Shown here one piece after another: positions 61,115-64,000 of a DNA stretch of 64,000 nucleotides (positions within the stretch are counted from its first letter, which is position 1; each line of letters begins with the position of its first letter). The stretch comes from Caenibius tardaugens NBRC 16725 (GTDB lineage: Bacteria; Pseudomonadota; Alphaproteobacteria; Sphingomonadales; Sphingomonadaceae). Below the pieces are notes generated by a model. The model was not told the DNA's origin. It saw only the letters and a list, made by a program, of their open reading frames with translations, and made no database searches. Both the position numbers and the translations under genes were made by a program. The DNA is taken from NCBI RefSeq assembly GCF_003860345.1, contig NZ_CP034179.1, positions 558,001-622,000 on the forward strand, in the 5' to 3' direction.

Positions 61115-61792
61115 ATGATCCTGCACATCCCGAATGTTCTCAGCGCCGATGAAGTTGTCGAATTCCGGCGCAGGCTGGACGGTGTCGACTGGGCGGACGG
61201 ACGGGAAACGGTCGGCGCGCAGGGGGCCAAAGTAAAACGCAACGAACAGTTGCCGGATACCTCGGCGGTAAAGGAACAGCTTGGCAAGGCCGTGCTGGCC
61301 GCCCTGAAGCGCAGCCCGCTGTTTTTTGCAGGTGCCCTGCCCCGCAAAATTCTGCCACCCCGTTTCAATCGCTATGCCGGGGGCGGAGAATACGGCTTCC
61401 ATGTCGATGGTGGCGTGATGAATCTGGACGAACGTGAATTTTTGCGATCGGACGTTTCGTGCACGCTGTTCCTCAACGATCCGGCTGAGTACGAAGGCGG
61501 CAGGCTGATTATTAGCGACACTTATGGCGAACATGCGGTCGCGCTGCCCGCCGGTGATGCCATCATCTATCCGTCCAGCAGCCTCCACAAAGTGGAACCC
61601 GTCACCCAGGGTGCGCGCATCGCATCATTTTTCTGGATTCAAAGCCTCGTGCGCGACGACAGCCAGCGCAGAATGCTGTTCGAACTGGACACATCGATAC
61701 AGAAACTCACCGCCGATGGGGCGGATGAAGGCGCCGTGCTGCAGCTAACCTGCGTCTATCACAACCTCCTTCGCCTCTGGTCCGATACCTGA
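61115..61792 (+). CDS. piuC: Fe(II)/2-oxoglutarate dioxygenase, PiuC/YbiX family
   Basis: A 225-residue PKHD-type hydroxylase, the usual size of PiuC/YbiX (about 225). Iron ligands are His96 and Asp98 in GFHVDGGVM and His158 in SSLHKVEP; Arg168 binds 2-oxoglutarate. PiuC homologues are encoded with Fiu/PiuA receptors and appear iron-controlled, though their substrate is unknown. The start has no strong Shine-Dalgarno. It lies 72 bp after the receptor gene on the same strand. It probably acts on the siderophore or a cell component under iron limitation. Confidence 0.94.
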   Translation: MILHIPNVLSADEVVEFRRRLDGVDWADGRETVGAQGAKVKRNEQLPDTSAVKEQLGKAVLAALKRSPLFFAGALPRKILPPRFNRYAGGGEYGFHVDGGVMNLDEREFLRSDVSCTLFLNDPAEYEGGRLIISDTYGEHAVALPAGDAIIYPSSSLHKVEPVTQGARIASFFWIQSLVRDDSQRRMLFELDTSIQKLTADGADEGAVLQLTCVYHNLLRLWSDT

Positions 61793-61803
61793 TCGCGCAG
61801 AGG

Positions 61804-61837
61804 CGGAACAGCACAACACGGCCCCGCCCCTGTTCCG
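61804..61837. terminator. hairpin between convergent genes
   Basis: CGGAACAG (61804-61811) pairs perfectly with CTGTTCCG (61830-61837) around an 18-base GC-rich loop, between convergent piuC and the FecA-like receptor gene. It may serve both strands; no T tract is present. Confidence 0.5.
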
Positions 61838-61848
61838 TCACCATTTCA

Positions 61849-63849
61849 TCAAAAACGCGCGCGAATACCGCCAAACAGCGCCCGGCGTTCAACCGGATAA
61901 TAGATCGCCGACACCGCAGTCGCTCGGATAACCGCGCTGATATCGCCGACCGCCTTCTTGCCCGTCAGATTACGCGCATCAAGAAACACATCCAGATTAC
62001 GGGAAATCCTTGCCCCGGCCGTGGCGCCCAAAAGGGTATAGCCACCACTGCGCGTCGTATTGGCATAATCCGCCCACGCCCCTTGCGGCACCCATTCGAT
62101 GTTGGGCGCGATGTGCAAATCATCCCCACCCAGCCGCACTTCCGCGCGATAGACATGCTTCGGGGCGACCGGCAGACGATTGCCACCAAATTCGCGATCG
62201 TTGCGGAAACGGAAATCGCTGTACTGATAGACCTGTCGCACACGCAGCCAGGCGGCAAGATCAAGCGAAAGCGCCGCTTCGATGCCCTGATGCCGGGTCT
62301 TCCCCGCATTGAACGTCGATGCCGGAACATCCGGGCCAACCGTGTATTGCAGCATCTCACCCTTCAGGTCCGCGCGGTAAAAGGACACATCCCATTGCGC
62401 GATCCCCAGCGTTCCCCGCGTCCCGATCTCGGCCGTCCAGGCCCGCTGCGCCTTGACCGGCACGAATGCGCTTATTTGCGCCAGTTCCCCAAATCCGGGT
62501 AATTCGGCGGATCGGCTGTAATTCGCATAGATCTGAATCGTGTCCGTGGGTTCGTAAAGCACGCCGAACTTGGGCGACAACTCGCTGAAATCCGCCCGCG
62601 CCCGCACATCGCGCAGCCCGCCTACGGCACCATTGTAGCGTTCATGCTGATCGCGATAGCCATCGGCATAGATGGCGCCTGCAATCAGGCTCAGCCGGCT
62701 CAACGGTTTATACCGCACTTCGGCATAGAGATTGGCGGTGCGGGCCTTTTGGTCCGCGAGGAACGTCAGCGCGCCGCGTTTCCCGTTAACGTTGACGTAG
62801 CGACGGGAATCCACCGTGCCAAAACGGGCTTCACCCCCGACTGTAACCGCGAAAGGACCGCTGCCCCAATTGAGCCGCAGATAGGCCCCGCGATCCAACG
62901 ATGACTGATCCACCACCTGAAAAATGGGATGATCCAGCGATTTGCGATTGAAAAACAATCCCAGATCGAGGTTGGCATCACCCAGGGCCACGCTGGTCCG
63001 GTTCTGGAAACGGAGCGACCGGATATTCCGGGCCTGATCGCCTGCGAAGTTGCCGACCCGGGGATTGCTCCTGGCCTGCGCCAGCGTCAGCGCGCCGGGC
63101 AGTTCCTGATTGATATCATTGAGGCTGGCATAGAACCGCGTCTTCACCGCATCGCTGATGCGGAAGCCGACATTGCCATGGAAACGCAGCGAATGACGGC
63201 GCGCATGATCGCGGTCGCCGTCCGATGTGTCTGCGCTGATCGCACCCCAGTAATCCATGGCACCGGACATGCCGCCATAGGAGGCGAGGCCGCGCCATGT
63301 ATCGAAACTGCCTGCATCGCCACGCAGATAAAGCCCCTTTGCATCGGCACCGGTTGGCGTCACCCCGTTGATCGCGCCGCCCAGCGTGCCGGAACCGAAC
63401 CGCAGGGCATTGGCCCCGCGATAGACCTCTAGATGATCGAAGAAGGCCGGTTCCAGTTCCTGGAAATCGCCGTTGTCATCGGCCAGATTGATCGGCACGC
63501 CGTCCTGCAACAAGGTCAGGCCGCGCATATGATAGCCGCGCGAAAGGCCCGAACCGCGCACAGAAAGGCGCACTTCCTGTCCATAGCGGGGCTGAAGGTA
63601 AACACCCGGCGAAAACGCCAGCGCATCGCGCAACGAGACGAGCGATTTGTCCGCGTAGTCTTCGTATCCGACGATGTCGGCGCCCCCGGGCGTGGCATTC
63701 ACCTGCACCTCGGCCTCATCGATCACGGTCTTGCCATTTACGATGATGACATTGGCATTGGCGCGATCGGCGTCTTCCGCGCTCTCGGCATGGGCCGGCG
63801 CAGCGATGGCGACGATGGAGGCGGCAAGCGCCCATTGAGCGATATTCAT
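61849..63849 (-). CDS. TonB-dependent receptor (FecA-like / possibly copper)
   Basis: A 666-residue receptor. It has a signal peptide ending near APAHA, a plug with TPGGADIVGYEDY (the FecA-type opening), LSVRGSGLSRGYHMRGLTLLQ, VPINLADDNGDFQELE and VYRGANALRFGSGTLGGAI, and a barrel ending in IRARF. The FecA-type plug opening is shared by receptors for ferric citrate, copper and vitamin B12-like ligands. A SCO-family gene lies 36 bp upstream on the same strand, and SCO proteins are copper chaperones for cytochrome oxidase, so copper is a real alternative to iron. The start has GGGGAG 8 bases before ATG 63849. Confidence 0.9.
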   Translation of the reverse strand: MNIAQWALAASIVAIAAPAHAESAEDADRANANVIIVNGKTVIDEAEVQVNATPGGADIVGYEDYADKSLVSLRDALAFSPGVYLQPRYGQEVRLSVRGSGLSRGYHMRGLTLLQDGVPINLADDNGDFQELEPAFFDHLEVYRGANALRFGSGTLGGAINGVTPTGADAKGLYLRGDAGSFDTWRGLASYGGMSGAMDYWGAISADTSDGDRDHARRHSLRFHGNVGFRISDAVKTRFYASLNDINQELPGALTLAQARSNPRVGNFAGDQARNIRSLRFQNRTSVALGDANLDLGLFFNRKSLDHPIFQVVDQSSLDRGAYLRLNWGSGPFAVTVGGEARFGTVDSRRYVNVNGKRGALTFLADQKARTANLYAEVRYKPLSRLSLIAGAIYADGYRDQHERYNGAVGGLRDVRARADFSELSPKFGVLYEPTDTIQIYANYSRSAELPGFGELAQISAFVPVKAQRAWTAEIGTRGTLGIAQWDVSFYRADLKGEMLQYTVGPDVPASTFNAGKTRHQGIEAALSLDLAAWLRVRQVYQYSDFRFRNDREFGGNRLPVAPKHVYRAEVRLGGDDLHIAPNIEWVPQGAWADYANTTRSGGYTLLGATAGARISRNLDVFLDARNLTGKKAVGDISAVIRATAVSAIYYPVERRALFGGIRARF

Positions 63850-63885
63850 GGTAATAACTCCCCGAATTCGGGATAAAACAGGCGA

Positions 63886-64000
63886 TCAGGCGACAAGGCG
63901 GCGCAACTTGGCGAGCGCGGCATTCTCGTTTTCATGATGATCGAGGATGGATTGGAGACGGCCGTTGCGATCCATCAGGAACACCCCCGCCGTATGGTCG
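63886..64000 (-). CDS. SCO1/SenC family protein, C-terminal end (cut by window edge)
   Basis: The last 37 residues of a gene that continues past the window. They read DHTAGVFLMDRNGRL followed by a helix with LRRLVA at the end, the pattern of the SCO/SenC thioredoxin-fold family, where the conserved copper-binding His sits in the DH(S/T) motif. SCO proteins assemble the copper centre of cytochrome c oxidase and respond to copper. The CxxxC copper motif would lie upstream, outside the window. It precedes the FecA-like receptor gene by 36 bp. Confidence is limited by the short fragment. Confidence 0.65.
   Translation of the reverse strand, partial: DHTAGVFLMDRNGRLQSILDHHENENAALAKLRRLVA

Noticed and set aside
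1-64000. CRISPR arrays, tRNA or rRNA genes, insertion sequences, prophage genes
   Set aside because: No regularly spaced repeats, cloverleaf-like sequence, transposase or phage protein was recognised on either strand.

Overview
The window looks like a GC-rich alphaproteobacterial chromosome from the Sphingomonadales (Novosphingobium/Sphingobium/Sphingomonas type). The reasons are five TonB-dependent receptors of the sphingomonad style (a TonB box reading DIVVTARR in two of them), many SnoaL-like proteins and short-chain dehydrogenases, several DUF1214 proteins, and dense operons with 1-11 bp overlaps. I saw no rRNA, tRNA, CRISPR array, insertion sequence or phage gene. The genus is an inference from gene style, not from a marker gene.

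Layout. (1) 33-3666: a nitric-oxide detoxification operon behind an NsrR-like operator: truncated globin, YeaR-like DUF1971 protein, flavohemoprotein Hmp, a small membrane protein and an HPP-CBS membrane protein. recQ (3694-5463) faces it. (2) 5650-19900: an accessory catabolic block with a TonB-dependent receptor, SDRs, two SnoaL-like proteins beside a COQ4-like protein, two tandem Lrp/AsnC regulators, a DUF1214 protein, an MFS transporter, an old-yellow-enzyme/FadH-type reductase, a zinc-type dehydrogenase and a limonene-monooxygenase-like LLM flavoenzyme. Four promoters here share a CGCAAA-N28/29-TTTGCG element (weaker in one) that I propose as the operator of the tandem Lrp pair. (3) 20047-30406: two TetR regulators with TTG starts, GMC oxidoreductase, epoxide hydrolase, phytanoyl-CoA-dioxygenase-like protein, two SDRs and a second catabolic TonB receptor. 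(4) 30502-33626: araC-type regulator, cstA and its YbdD partner. (5) 33873-43862: a second accessory operon (MFS, DUF1214, SnoaL, sulfotransferase, DUF1214, SnoaL), a frameshifted DUF1254/DUF1214 gene, a regulator carrying two TetR DNA-binding domains, and a LysR regulator. (6) 44158-49477: nucleoside deaminase, 4-hydroxy-2-oxovalerate aldolase and acylating acetaldehyde dehydrogenase with a divergent IclR regulator, metB, and an unknown gene. (7) 49474-64000: an iron/metal uptake island: ApbE, DUF4198, DUF2271 and PepSY membrane protein, a two-component system, a FepA/CirA-type receptor, TonB, a Fiu-type receptor with PiuC hydroxylase, and a third receptor that follows a SCO-family gene cut by the window edge.

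How it fits together. Regions 2, 3 and 5 carry the enzyme types expected for taking up a hydrophobic cyclic or alkenyl compound (TonB receptors, MFS), monooxygenating it (LLM), opening an epoxide (epoxide hydrolase; SnoaL-fold proteins), oxidising alcohols (SDR, ADH, GMC), reducing enones (OYE) and hydroxylating (PhyH). The DmpFG pair could finish a meta-cleavage route, but no ring-cleavage gene is present. A terpenoid-like substrate is my inference from the limonene-monooxygenase resemblance; it is not proven by the sequence. Region 7 is probably iron-regulated through Fur-like 7-1-7 palindromes (TGCGA-type arms) seen before most of its transcription units.
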